Source of the DNA: Qipengyuania xiamenensis
GTDB taxonomy: Bacteria > Pseudomonadota > Alphaproteobacteria > Sphingomonadales > Sphingomonadaceae
Assembly: GCF_019711495.1 (NCBI RefSeq)
Contig: NZ_JAIGNM010000001.1
Span: 1,364,001 to 1,428,000, forward strand
Direction: 5' to 3'
DNA: 64,000 bases
Shown here: piece after piece, positions 37,207 through 44,818 of the stretch
Numbering within the stretch: the stretch's first letter is position 1
Layout: every line of letters begins with the position of its first letter
Position numbers and translations under genes: made by a program
Notes under the pieces: generated by a model
Told to the model about the DNA's origin: nothing
Seen by the model: the letters and a program-made list of their open reading frames with translations, nothing else
Database searches by the model: none

Positions 37207-38394
37207 TCAGAGGCCCGCCGCATATTCGCGCAGCATCCGCTTTGCGATCTGCAGCTGGAGGATCTGCGTCGTGCCCTCGTAAATCCGGTAGATGCGCGCA
37301 TCGCGGAAGAAGCGTTCGGCGTCGTATTCGGCGAGATAGCCCGCACCGCCATATACCTGCACCACGCGGTCGACCACGCGGCCGCACATTTCGGAGGCGA
37401 AGACCTTGAAGGCCGCCGCTTCCTTCACCGTATCCTCGCCCCGATCGACGCGGGCGGTAACGTCCGCCATCATCGCTTCGGCGGCGTAAATCTCGGTCCA
37501 GCTCTCGGCGAGCATCTGCTGGATCAGCTGGAAATTGGCGATCGGCTCACCGAAGGCCTGGCGCTCGTTGGCATATTTGACCGCGCTGTCGAGCGCGCGG
37601 CGGGCATAGCCAGTGCTGGCGGCGCCGACCGAGATGCGCCCGTTGTCGAGGCTCATCATGGCGAAGCGGAAGCCCTTGCCGGTCTCGCCGCCTAGCAGCG
37701 CGTCGCCGGGAACATGCACATCGTCGAGCATGACGTCGGAGATATGGCTACCTGCCTGCCCCATCTTCTTGTCGGGGCTGCTGGTCGAAACGCCCGGCGT
37801 ATCCATCGGGACGATGAAGGCGCTGACATGCGCGTTCTTGGGCAGCGCTTCCTTCTCGGTGCGCGCCATGATCAGGCCGACGTCGGCGTGCGGGGCGTTG
37901 GTGATGTAGCGCTTGGTGCCGTTGAGAATCCAGCCGTTACCGTCGGGATCGGGCTTGGCCATGGTCTGCATCGCAGCACTGTCCGAACCGCTGCCGGGCT
38001 CGGTAAGGCCGAAGCAGGCGATCTCGCCCGCTGCAATGCGCGGCCACCATTCCGCCTGCTGCTCGGCCGTGCCGCCGTTCTTGATCGCGGAGTTGAACAT
38101 GCCGACGTTGATCGAGAAGATCGAGCGATAGGCAGGCGCGGCGTAGGCCATGGTCTGCACGACCTTGGCATATTGTGTGACGTTGAGGCCCGCACCGCCG
38201 TGCTCTTCGGGAACCGTCAGGCCGAACAGGCCCATTTCCTTCATCTCGGAAACGATATCCTCGGGCAGGGCGTCGTTCTCGATCACGTCCTTTTCGGCCG
38301 GGATCAGGCGTTCGCGGACATAGCGTTCGAGCTGGTCGAGAAACTGGTCGAAGGTATCCTGGTCCATGCCGGGATTTGACTGGGCTGTGCTCAT
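37207..38394 (-). CDS. acyl-CoA dehydrogenase
   Basis: 395 residues from ATG 38394; the 50-residue upstream extension belongs to an antisense-like frame and is rejected. FAD enzyme: GLTVPEEHGGAGLN, FGLTEPGSGSDSAAMQTMA near 140, KMGQAGSHISDVMLDDVHVP, and catalytic Glu in YEGTTQILQLQIAKR near the C-terminus. It oxidises acyl-CoA to enoyl-CoA. Its start overlaps the stop of a small lipoprotein gene (ATGA). Confidence 0.94.
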   Translation of the reverse strand: MSTAQSNPGMDQDTFDQFLDQLERYVRERLIPAEKDVIENDALPEDIVSEMKEMGLFGLTVPEEHGGAGLNVTQYAKVVQTMAYAAPAYRSIFSINVGMFNSAIKNGGTAEQQAEWWPRIAAGEIACFGLTEPGSGSDSAAMQTMAKPDPDGNGWILNGTKRYITNAPHADVGLIMARTEKEALPKNAHVSAFIVPMDTPGVSTSSPDKKMGQAGSHISDVMLDDVHVPGDALLGGETGKGFRFAMMSLDNGRISVGAASTGYARRALDSAVKYANERQAFGEPIANFQLIQQMLAESWTEIYAAEAMMADVTARVDRGEDTVKEAAAFKVFASEMCGRVVDRVVQVYGGAGYLAEYDAERFFRDARIYRIYEGTTQILQLQIAKRMLREYAAGL

Positions 38395-38594
38395 TCGCTC
38401 TCTCCTTCGAATTCGGTACCGTCGGTGTCCTGCCCGCTCTCGTTCAGGCGCTGCTCTTCGAGCATGGAGGCGGCATCTTCCAGCGCCTCGGCCTCGCCCT
38501 CGGTCATCGGCGTCGTGGCTTGAGTATCGCCCGGCGATCCGCAAGCGGAAAGCAGGCCGAGCGGGAGGGCAAACAGGGCTGCGATTCGTATCAT
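38391..38594 (-). CDS. small acidic lipoprotein, 67 aa, coupled to the acyl-CoA operon
   Basis: ATG 38594: MIRIAALFALPLGLLSAC, a lipobox with Cys18, then a short acidic tail (EGEAEALEDAASMLEEQRLN ... EFEGESE). It overlaps the acyl-CoA dehydrogenase start by four bases, so translation is probably coupled. Why a surface lipoprotein leads a CoA-pathway operon is unclear. No family recognised. Confidence 0.6.
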   Translation of the reverse strand: MIRIAALFALPLGLLSACGSPGDTQATTPMTEGEAEALEDAASMLEEQRLNESGQDTDGTEFEGESE

Positions 38595-38696
38595 CGCGCG
38601 CACGCTATCGCGCATTGGCGCCATCGCAAAGCGCGCTACGGAAAGGGGCGCAAAGCGGCATGTCCTGCCGCATTGCGCCCCCTCCTATTGTGCAAA

Positions 38697-38978
38697 TTAC
38701 TGGCCGTCTTCGGACATGGCGTCCATTGCAGCAGCTGCGGTCGCAGCAGCTTCATCGCCAGCAGCTTCGACAGTGGCGGCTTCGGCTTCGGTCGGGCCGG
38801 TGTCTTCCTCGATCGCAGCGTCTTCGTCGGCGACCGGTTCTTCGGCTACCGGTTCCATGGCTTCGTCGGCTGCGACTTCGACCGTGTTGGCTTCTGCTTC
38901 GGTCGATGCGTCGTCGGCGCTGCCGCATGCTGCAAGAGCGAGGCTGGCGGTGGCGGCGGCGGCAATACGGAACTTCAT
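38697..38978 (-). CDS. acidic Ala/Glu-rich lipoprotein, 93 aa
   Basis: ATG 38978 (GGAG upstream): MKFRIAAAATASLALAAC with lipobox Cys18. The mature part is built from Ala, Glu, Val and Thr (EAMEPVAEEPVADEDAAIEE, TEAEAATVEAAGDEAAATAA) and should be disordered. Similar in type to the two tandem lipoproteins at 32234 and 32649, but not clearly homologous beyond the signal peptide. Divergent from recQ. Confidence 0.65.
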   Translation of the reverse strand: MKFRIAAAATASLALAACGSADDASTEAEANTVEVAADEAMEPVAEEPVADEDAAIEEDTGPTEAEAATVEAAGDEAAATAAAAMDAMSEDGQ

Positions 38979-39092
38979 TGCATTCTCCTTGGAGTTGGTC
39001 GGGGCGTGGTTAATCGCACCTTTGCCATCTCGCCAAGGGAAAAAGCACGAGAGCCGGTTGCGCATGGCAGGGCTTGCGGCAACACGGGGGGC

Positions 39093-40880
39093 ATGGCCTC
39101 AGTCCCGATCCTCGACATGCCCGCCGCGCGCGATGCCCTGCGCGCGACCTTCGGCTTCGACGATTTCCGTGGCCGGCAGGCCGAGGTGGTCGAGCGAACG
39201 CTGGCGGGCCAGTCGAGCCTTGCGGTTATGCCGACGGGTGCCGGAAAGTCGCTCACCTACCAGCTTCCGGCGGTCATGCTGGAGGGGACCTGCGTAGTCA
39301 TCAGCCCGCTGATCGCGCTGATGCACGATCAGCTGAGGAGCGCGCGGGCAAACGGCATCCGCGCGGCCACGCTGACCAGCGCCGATGCCGACTGGCGCGA
39401 GACGCAAGACGCTTTCCGCGCAGGCGATCTCGACCTGCTCTATGTCGCGCCCGAGCGTGCAAGCCAGCCCGCTTTCCGCGATTTCCTCTCTTCGGCGCGC
39501 CTCGCGCTGTTCGCCATCGACGAGGCGCATTGCGTATCCGAGTGGGGCCATGATTTCCGCCCCGACTACCGGATGCTGCGTCCGCTCATGGATGCCTTTC
39601 CGGATGTCCCGCGCCTCGCGCTGACGGCGACGGCGGACCGGCAGACGCGCCCCGATATCCTCAGCCAGCTCGGCATTCCCGAGGACGGTCTGGTACTGGC
39701 AGGCTTCGACCGCCCCAACATCCGCTACGCCATTCGCCATCGCGACAATCCGGTGCGCCAGCTAACGACGTTGATGTCAGAGCGCCCCGGTCCCGGCATC
39801 GTCTATGCGCAGACCCGCCGAAAGGTCGAAGACCTCGCCGAGAAGCTCGCGGCTGCCACGGGTCGGGAAGTCCTGCCTTATCACGCCGGCCTCGATCCGC
39901 AGACACGCGCCGCCAACCAGGCTGCCTTTGTGGCAAGCGAGGACATGGTGATCGTCGCGACGGTCGCTTTCGGCATGGGTATCGACAAGCCCGACGTGCG
40001 CTTCGTCGCGCATGTCGGCGTGCCCAAGTCGATCGAGGCCTATTACCAGGAAACGGGCCGCGCAGGCCGCGACGGGGACCCTTCGGCGGCGACGATGTTC
40101 TGGGGCGCAGGCGATTTCGCCACCGCGCGCATGCGCCTCTCCGAAGTGGATGAGGACCGACGCAACGCCGAGCGGGCGCGCCTCGATGCGCTGGCAGCGC
40201 TGGTCGAGACGCCCGAATGCCGACGCGCAGTGCTGCTGCGCCATTTCGGGGAGGACCCGCCAGCAACATGCGGCAATTGCGACAATTGCCTCGATGCGCC
40301 TGACGTGACTGACGCGACCGAATTGGCGCGCAAGCTGCTGTCCGCCGTCTACCGCACCGGCCAGAGCTTCGGCATGGGCCATCTGCAGAAGGTCCTGACC
40401 GGAGCAGAGGACGAGCGCGTCCGCCAGAAGGGCCACGACCGGCTGAGCGTCTACGGCATCGTCGAAGGCGAAGAGGCGCGGCTGCTCCAGCCGCTGGGAC
40501 GTACGCTACAGGCGCGCGGCGATTTGCTCCCGACCGAACATGGCGGTCTCGCGCTGGGCGGCAGTGCACGCGAAATCCTGAAAGGCGAACGCGAAGTCGC
40601 CATCGTTGTCCCGCCCAAGCGCCAACGGCGCGGTAGGCGCAGTGGCGACGAGGCCAACCCGGTCGGCGATCCGCTATTCGAAGCCCTGCGCGAACTGCGC
40701 CGCGAACTCGCCGCCGAGGCGCAGGTGCCGCCCTATGTGATCTTCCACGACAGTACGCTGCGCGAGATGACCGCAGCGCGGCCGTCGACAATGGCCGAGT
40801 TGGGCCAGGTCGGGGGCGTCGGGGGCAAGAAACTCGAAGCCTATGGCGAGCGGTTCCTGCAGGAGATCGCACGCCACTGA
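39093..40880 (+). CDS. recQ: ATP-dependent DNA helicase RecQ
   Basis: 595 residues from ATG 39093; the frame is open much further upstream, but that part runs antisense to lipoprotein genes and lacks family similarity. Motif I MPTGAGKSLTYQ near 50, DEAHCVSEWGHDFRPDY near 145, ATVAFGMGIDKPDVR and QETGRAGRDG in the second helicase lobe, zinc-binding Cys in CRRAVLLRHFGEDPPATCGNCDNC near 375-395, and an HRDC domain at the end. 3'-5' helicase in recombination and repair. Confidence 0.95.
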   Translation: MASVPILDMPAARDALRATFGFDDFRGRQAEVVERTLAGQSSLAVMPTGAGKSLTYQLPAVMLEGTCVVISPLIALMHDQLRSARANGIRAATLTSADADWRETQDAFRAGDLDLLYVAPERASQPAFRDFLSSARLALFAIDEAHCVSEWGHDFRPDYRMLRPLMDAFPDVPRLALTATADRQTRPDILSQLGIPEDGLVLAGFDRPNIRYAIRHRDNPVRQLTTLMSERPGPGIVYAQTRRKVEDLAEKLAAATGREVLPYHAGLDPQTRAANQAAFVASEDMVIVATVAFGMGIDKPDVRFVAHVGVPKSIEAYYQETGRAGRDGDPSAATMFWGAGDFATARMRLSEVDEDRRNAERARLDALAALVETPECRRAVLLRHFGEDPPATCGNCDNCLDAPDVTDATELARKLLSAVYRTGQSFGMGHLQKVLTGAEDERVRQKGHDRLSVYGIVEGEEARLLQPLGRTLQARGDLLPTEHGGLALGGSAREILKGEREVAIVVPPKRQRRGRRSGDEANPVGDPLFEALRELRRELAAEAQVPPYVIFHDSTLREMTAARPSTMAELGQVGGVGGKKLEAYGERFLQEIARH

Positions 40881-40909
40881 TCTCGGCCAGTTTGACTTTC
40901 ACATCATTT

Positions 40910-40937
40910 GATATAAATATGATATCATAATTATATC
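40910..40937. promoter_or_regulatory. 28-bp near-perfect palindrome upstream of the SPFH operon
   Basis: The left half GATATAAATATGAT and the right half ATCATAATTATATC match as inverted repeats at 13 of 14 positions, with core TATGATATCATA. It lies 16 bases before the ATG of the SPFH gene, touches its GAAGGAG site, and covers the likely -10 (TATAAA at 40912) downstream of a TTTGAC at 40891. It is the most A/T-rich spot in this region and looks like an operator. The RHH gene two positions on is an obvious candidate to bind it. Confidence 0.65.
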
Positions 40938-40953
40938 GAAGGAGCGATTCGTC

Positions 40954-41865
40954 ATGTCTGTCGAACAAACGGGAATGAAAACCAGCCGCGAGAGCGCGGC
41001 GACCAGCTACAATGGCTACATCATGTTGCTGGCGCTGTTGGTTGTCGTGGTCGCGCTCGCCCTCATCCTGCCCGGAAGTGCTCCGGACTATGGTGCCTCC
41101 AAGCTGGCCAAGATCGGGTTCGTCGGGACGCTCGTCGTCTCACTGGTGGGCGTGCTGATCCTCGCCTCGGGCTTCTTCATGATCCAGCCCAACCAGGCCG
41201 CGGTCATCACGCTGTTTGGCGAATATCGCGGCAGCGAGCGGACCGAGGGGCTGCGCTGGGTCTGGCCGTGGATGGGCAAGAACAAGATTTCCGCCCGCGC
41301 GCACAATATCCATTCGGACCGCGTGAAGATCAACGATCTGCGCGGCAACCCGATCGAGATCGCCTGCAACGTCGTATGGCGCGTGCGCGATACGGCACAG
41401 GCGAGCTTCGATGTCGACGATTACAAGGAGTTCGTGAACATCCAGATCGAGGCGGGCCTGCGCACCGTGGGTTCGCGCCACCCCTATGACGATTTCGAGG
41501 GCGAGGAAGTCACGCTGCGCAGCGGTGCGGAAGTCGTGAATGCCGAACTGCTCGAAGAGCTGAACGACCGCCTCAAGGTCGCCGGCGTCGTGGTCGACGA
41601 GGCGGGCCTCACCCACCTCGCCTATGCCAGCGAAATCGCCAGCGCGATGCTCAAGCGCCAGCAGGCCGATGCGATCATCGCGGCGCGTGCCAAGATCGTG
41701 CTGGGCGCTGTCGGCATGGTCGAGGACGCGCTGACCAAGCTTAGCCAGGACGGCATCGTCGACATGGACGACGAACGCCGGGCGACCATGGTCTCCAACC
41801 TGATGGTCGTGCTGTGCGGCGAGAAGGAAGCGCATCCGGTCATTAACGCCGGATCGATCTACTAA
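40954..41865 (+). CDS. SPFH/Band-7 domain membrane protein
   Basis: 303 residues. Two N-terminal hydrophobic segments ([18 protein letters not shown] and [21 protein letters not shown]), then a prohibitin/stomatin-like SPFH domain ([25 protein letters not shown]) and a helical end ([20 protein letters not shown]). SPFH proteins form oligomeric cages or microdomains and often guard proteases or stress factors. First gene of a three-gene operon with an RHH protein and a small membrane protein. Confidence 0.88.
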   Translation: MSVEQTGMKTSRESAATSYNGYIMLLALLVVVVALALILPGSAPDYGASKLAKIGFVGTLVVSLVGVLILASGFFMIQPNQAAVITLFGEYRGSERTEGLRWVWPWMGKNKISARAHNIHSDRVKINDLRGNPIEIACNVVWRVRDTAQASFDVDDYKEFVNIQIEAGLRTVGSRHPYDDFEGEEVTLRSGAEVVNAELLEELNDRLKVAGVVVDEAGLTHLAYASEIASAMLKRQQADAIIAARAKIVLGAVGMVEDALTKLSQDGIVDMDDERRATMVSNLMVVLCGEKEAHPVINAGSIY

Positions 41866-41892
41866 CCCCCGGGGGCAGACCGGGAAATTCTC

Positions 41893-42096
41893 ATGCCGCA
41901 AAAGAAAGCCTTCGCCTTGCGTCTCGACCCGGCAGTCCATGCCGCGGTCGAGCGCCTTGCTGCAGACGAGCTCAGGAGCGCCAATGCGCAGATCGAGATG
42001 CTGCTGCGCGAGGCGCTCAAGGGGCGCGGTATCGAAGTGAAGCAATCGCCACCCCCGCGCAGGGGACGGCCACCGAAGGATGCATCGGATGAGTAA
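41893..42096 (+). CDS. Arc-type ribbon-helix-helix DNA-binding protein, 67 aa
   Basis: KKAFALRLDPAVHAAVERLAADELRSANAQIEMLLREAL is a clear RHH pattern: a strand with alternating residues, then two helices. The tail QSPPPRRGRPPKD is an AT-hook-like basic segment. Follows the SPFH gene at 27 bases and overlaps the next gene by eight. A small repressor of its own operon through the 28-bp palindrome is a natural reading, by inference. Confidence 0.8.
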   Translation: MPQKKAFALRLDPAVHAAVERLAADELRSANAQIEMLLREALKGRGIEVKQSPPPRRGRPPKDASDE

Positions 42097-42346
42097 CGAA
42101 AAAGGCTGGTTCGCCCCGAAAAAGGTCGGATACGGATGCGGCCTGCCGACCGCCTGGCAGGGCTGGGCCGTGATGCTTGGCTACATCGCAACAGCCGTGG
42201 TTGCCGGCCTGATGTGGGAGAGCGGCGACGAGGTTTACAGCATCGCCGGGATACTCATCTTCCTGGCCGCCACCATTGCTTTCCTGCTGGTCGCATGGGC
42301 GACCACGCCGGGCGGCTGGAGATGGCGCCCGAGCAAGGACGACTAG
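42089..42346 (+). CDS. small membrane protein, two TM segments, 85 aa
   Basis: ATG 42089 overlaps the end of the RHH gene, so the two are translationally linked. Hydrophobic segments at about 24-42 (GWAVMLGYIATAVVAGLMW) and 50-70 (SIAGILIFLAATIAFLLVAW), with a short Trp- and Arg-rich tail. No family recognised. The nine-base gap to the convergent SEL1 gene leaves no terminator. Confidence 0.7.
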   Translation: MSNEKGWFAPKKVGYGCGLPTAWQGWAVMLGYIATAVVAGLMWESGDEVYSIAGILIFLAATIAFLLVAWATTPGGWRWRPSKDD

Positions 42347-42355
42347 CCCGTCACC

Positions 42356-43081
42356 CTATTTGGCTTCGGGTTCCTGTTCGAATCGGTAGCCGAGCTCTTC
42401 AACGAGCTCGTTGGCACGCTCGGCCACCTGCTTGAGGGTGGCATCGTCGTAATCCTGCGTGACGACGTCGAAGGACTCCTGGCCTTGCTCGTTGCCCAGG
42501 CTGGCTGAGATGAGGAAATAGGCGGCAGCCTCGATCGGATCGCGATCAACGCCCTCGCCGTGCAGGTAGAGAATGCCGAGCCCGCGGATCCCGTGGGGAT
42601 TTCCGGCAGCTGCCGCCATCGAGTAGTAATAGCGTGCAGCGATCGGATCACGCTTCGTGCCGCGTCCGGTGGCATGCATCACCGCGAGGCTGGTCATGGC
42701 GTTGGTGAAGTCCTGCGCAGCCGATTTCTCGAAGAGCGCGAAAGCCTCCTCGGGAGTGCCGGGCGTTTCGCCGGTATCGATCATCACGCCGAGCCGCCAC
42801 TGGGCATAGGCCACGCCCTCACCGGCGGCCTGCCGGTACAATTCGGCGGCGCGCGCCCTGTCGGTTTCGACATAGCGGCCATTGTCATAGAACCACGCGA
42901 GATAGTTGATCGCATTCGCATCGCCGTCAGCCGCGCCTTGACGGACCAGCTCGAAAGCCTCGGCTTCCTTGCCCTCTTCCATAAGCGCTTCGGCGCGGTC
43001 GCCGACCGTGTTGGCGAGGAGGAACAGCGCCATGGCCGGGGCGGCAAACAGGCGAACGAGCGAGTTGCGTATGGATTTCAT
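42356..43081 (-). CDS. SEL1-like repeat protein
   Basis: 241 residues. A hydrophobic start (LVRLFAAPAMALFLLANTV) may be a signal peptide or anchor. Then SEL1/TPR-like repeats: ANAINYLAWFYDNGRYVETD, AYAQWRLGVMIDTG, NAMTSLAVMHATGRGTKRD, HGIRGLGILYLHGEGVDRD. Such solenoids bind partner proteins; the partner is unknown. Confidence 0.85.
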   Translation of the reverse strand: MKSIRNSLVRLFAAPAMALFLLANTVGDRAEALMEEGKEAEAFELVRQGAADGDANAINYLAWFYDNGRYVETDRARAAELYRQAAGEGVAYAQWRLGVMIDTGETPGTPEEAFALFEKSAAQDFTNAMTSLAVMHATGRGTKRDPIAARYYYSMAAAAGNPHGIRGLGILYLHGEGVDRDPIEAAAYFLISASLGNEQGQESFDVVTQDYDDATLKQVAERANELVEELGYRFEQEPEAK

Positions 43082-43141
43082 CGGGGCAGGCTATGCATCG
43101 CGTCGCCGCCGCGCAACCGCAATCCTCCTGCGCCTGTGGGC

Positions 43142-43167
43142 GGAACGCCTGCCCCTGCCGGGTCGTT
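43142..43167 (+). promoter_or_regulatory. EcfG-type (general stress response) promoter
   Basis: GGAAC (43142-43146), 17 bases, then CGTT (43164-43167), an exact match to the alphaproteobacterial EcfG consensus. It lies 22 bases before the ATG of the DksA-like zinc-finger gene, in a proper position for a promoter. Confidence 0.6.
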
Positions 43168-43189
43168 CTGAACGGGAAAGGAGACTGCA

Positions 43190-43453
43190 ATGGCCGGTGG
43201 CTGGGCACGCGATGGTGCCGTACAGGACCAGATCGACGACACTGTAAGCGACGCGGTAAGCGCCGCGCGGGCGCGCATGCCCCGAGGCGAGAGCGCCGAA
43301 TATTGCGACGAATGTGGCGATGAAATCCCTCAGAAGCGCCGCGAAGCCCTGCCCGGTGTGCGGACCTGCGTGCAATGCCAGTCGGGCCGCGACGCTGCGG
43401 TGCGCCAGTCGGGCATCAATCGCCGGGGCAGCAAGGATAGCCAGTTGCGCTGA
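43190..43453 (+). CDS. DksA/TraR-type C4 zinc-finger protein, 87 aa
   Basis: A predicted helical N-terminus (AVQDQIDDTVSDAVSAARARM) and a zinc finger EYCDECGDEIPQKRREALPGVRTCVQCQ (CX2C-X17-CX2C). It is shorter than DksA (about 150) and lacks the long coiled coil, resembling TraR/YbiI proteins that bind RNA polymerase's secondary channel. An EcfG-like promoter just upstream suggests stress induction. AAAGGAG precedes the ATG. Confidence 0.82.
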   Translation: MAGGWARDGAVQDQIDDTVSDAVSAARARMPRGESAEYCDECGDEIPQKRREALPGVRTCVQCQSGRDAAVRQSGINRRGSKDSQLR

Positions 43454-43478
43454 GGCGCAGGCGCACTAAGGCACACGA

Positions 43479-44339
43479 ATGACCTCCCCCTTCATCTGGT
43501 TGCAGCACGTCCTCCCCCACCACGCCATCTCGCGCGGCGCGGGTGCGATCGGCTCGAGCGAAGTGCCGTGGCTGAAGAACCTGCTCATCCGCCGCTTTAT
43601 CGATGCCTATGACGTCGACATGAGCGAGGCGGCGCGAAGCGTCGAGCAGTTCAAGAGCTTCAACGACTTCTTCACCCGCGAACTGAAGCCCGGCATGCGG
43701 CCGCTGGCGGATGCCTCCGCGCATATCCTCAGCCCCGCAGACGGCGCCGTCAGCCAGATCGGGCGGATCGAGGAAGACCGGATTTTCCAGGCCAAGGGCC
43801 GGCACTTCACCGCGACGCAGCTGCTCGGCGGCGACGCGGAGGCGGCGAAGAGGTTCGAAGGCGGCAGCTTTGCAACAATCTACCTCAGCCCGCGCGACTA
43901 TCACCGCGTCCACATGCCGGCCGCCGGCACGCTCAAGAGCACAACCTATGTCCCGGGCGACCTGTTCTCGGTGAACCAGGTGACGGCAGAGAACGTGGAC
44001 GGCCTCTTCGCCAAGAACGAGCGGCTCGCATGCCTCTTCGAAGGGCCGGACGGCTTGTTTGCCAATGTCATGGTCGGCGCGATGATCGTCGCCGGGATCG
44101 AGACCGTTTGGTCGGGCCTCGTCGAAACGCACAATCCCAAGCTGGTGCGCGAGGATTTCTCCGGCGGCCAGCACACCTTTGCCGCTGGCGACGAGATGGG
44201 CCGCTTCATCCTCGGGTCCACGGCAGTCCTGCTGTTCGAACCGGGCAAGGTCGAATGGGACGAGAGCCTGAAGCCGGGCGATGCCGTCCGCATGGGACAG
44301 GCGATCGGCAAGCGCCTTCAGCCGAAGGCGGGCGCGTAG
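43479..44339 (+). CDS. psd: phosphatidylserine decarboxylase proenzyme
   Basis: 286 residues. FKSFNDFFTRELKPGMRP near 65, SPADGAVSQIG near 85, conserved HRVHMP near 145, and self-cleavage LGST near 246, where the Ser becomes the pyruvoyl group. It makes phosphatidylethanolamine at the inner membrane. Its end overlaps the convergent GNAT gene by 22 bases. Confidence 0.94.
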   Translation: MTSPFIWLQHVLPHHAISRGAGAIGSSEVPWLKNLLIRRFIDAYDVDMSEAARSVEQFKSFNDFFTRELKPGMRPLADASAHILSPADGAVSQIGRIEEDRIFQAKGRHFTATQLLGGDAEAAKRFEGGSFATIYLSPRDYHRVHMPAAGTLKSTTYVPGDLFSVNQVTAENVDGLFAKNERLACLFEGPDGLFANVMVGAMIVAGIETVWSGLVETHNPKLVREDFSGGQHTFAAGDEMGRFILGSTAVLLFEPGKVEWDESLKPGDAVRMGQAIGKRLQPKAGA

Positions 44340-44818
44340 CTGACCGTACCGCTCGGCGCATCGCCATCAAGCGCGAGCCGCTGGAAATACTCCGCCGGAG
44401 GGCCGGGATAGGCAAGCTGCGGGTCGTGTTCGAACCCGAAGCGGGAATAATATGCCGGCTCGCCCAGCAGGACGATGCCCCGCGCGCCCTGTTCGCGCAT
44501 GTCGGCGATCGCGCGCTGCATCAGCCGGAACCCCACACCCTCGCGCTGGCATGCCGGCAGCACGCTGATCGGGCCGAGACCGTACCAGCCCGTGCTGCCA
44601 TCGGAGATCGTGACCGGAGAAACCGCGGCATGGCCAACGATGCGCTGGCCATCCTCGGCCACGAGCGAAAGGGTCAGGTCTCCGGCAGCGCGCAGGCGGT
44701 CGACGACTTGGACCTCACTCCCGTCGCTATGCTCCACCTCGGCGAAAGCAGCGTTGGTAACGACCGCGATCTGCGCGTGATCGGCGGGTTTTTCGGGACG
44801 AATGGTCAGCGCGCTCAT
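44318..44818 (-). CDS. GNAT-family N-acetyltransferase
   Basis: 166 residues from ATG 44818, which overlaps the ribA stop (ATGA). GNAT core: TLSLVAEDGQRIVGHAAVSP, acetyl-CoA loop VLPACQREGVGFRLMQRAI near 95, YYSRFGFEHDP near 128, close to the YhbS-type subgroup. Substrate unknown. Last gene of xthA-ribA-GNAT. Confidence 0.87.
   Translation of the reverse strand: MSALTIRPEKPADHAQIAVVTNAAFAEVEHSDGSEVQVVDRLRAAGDLTLSLVAEDGQRIVGHAAVSPVTISDGSTGWYGLGPISVLPACQREGVGFRLMQRAIADMREQGARGIVLLGEPAYYSRFGFEHDPQLAYPGPPAEYFQRLALDGDAPSGTVSYAPAFG

Noticed and set aside
38376-39092. 239-codon N-terminal extension of recQ
   Set aside because: Antisense to two lipoprotein genes and without RecQ similarity; RecQ motifs start right after ATG 39093.
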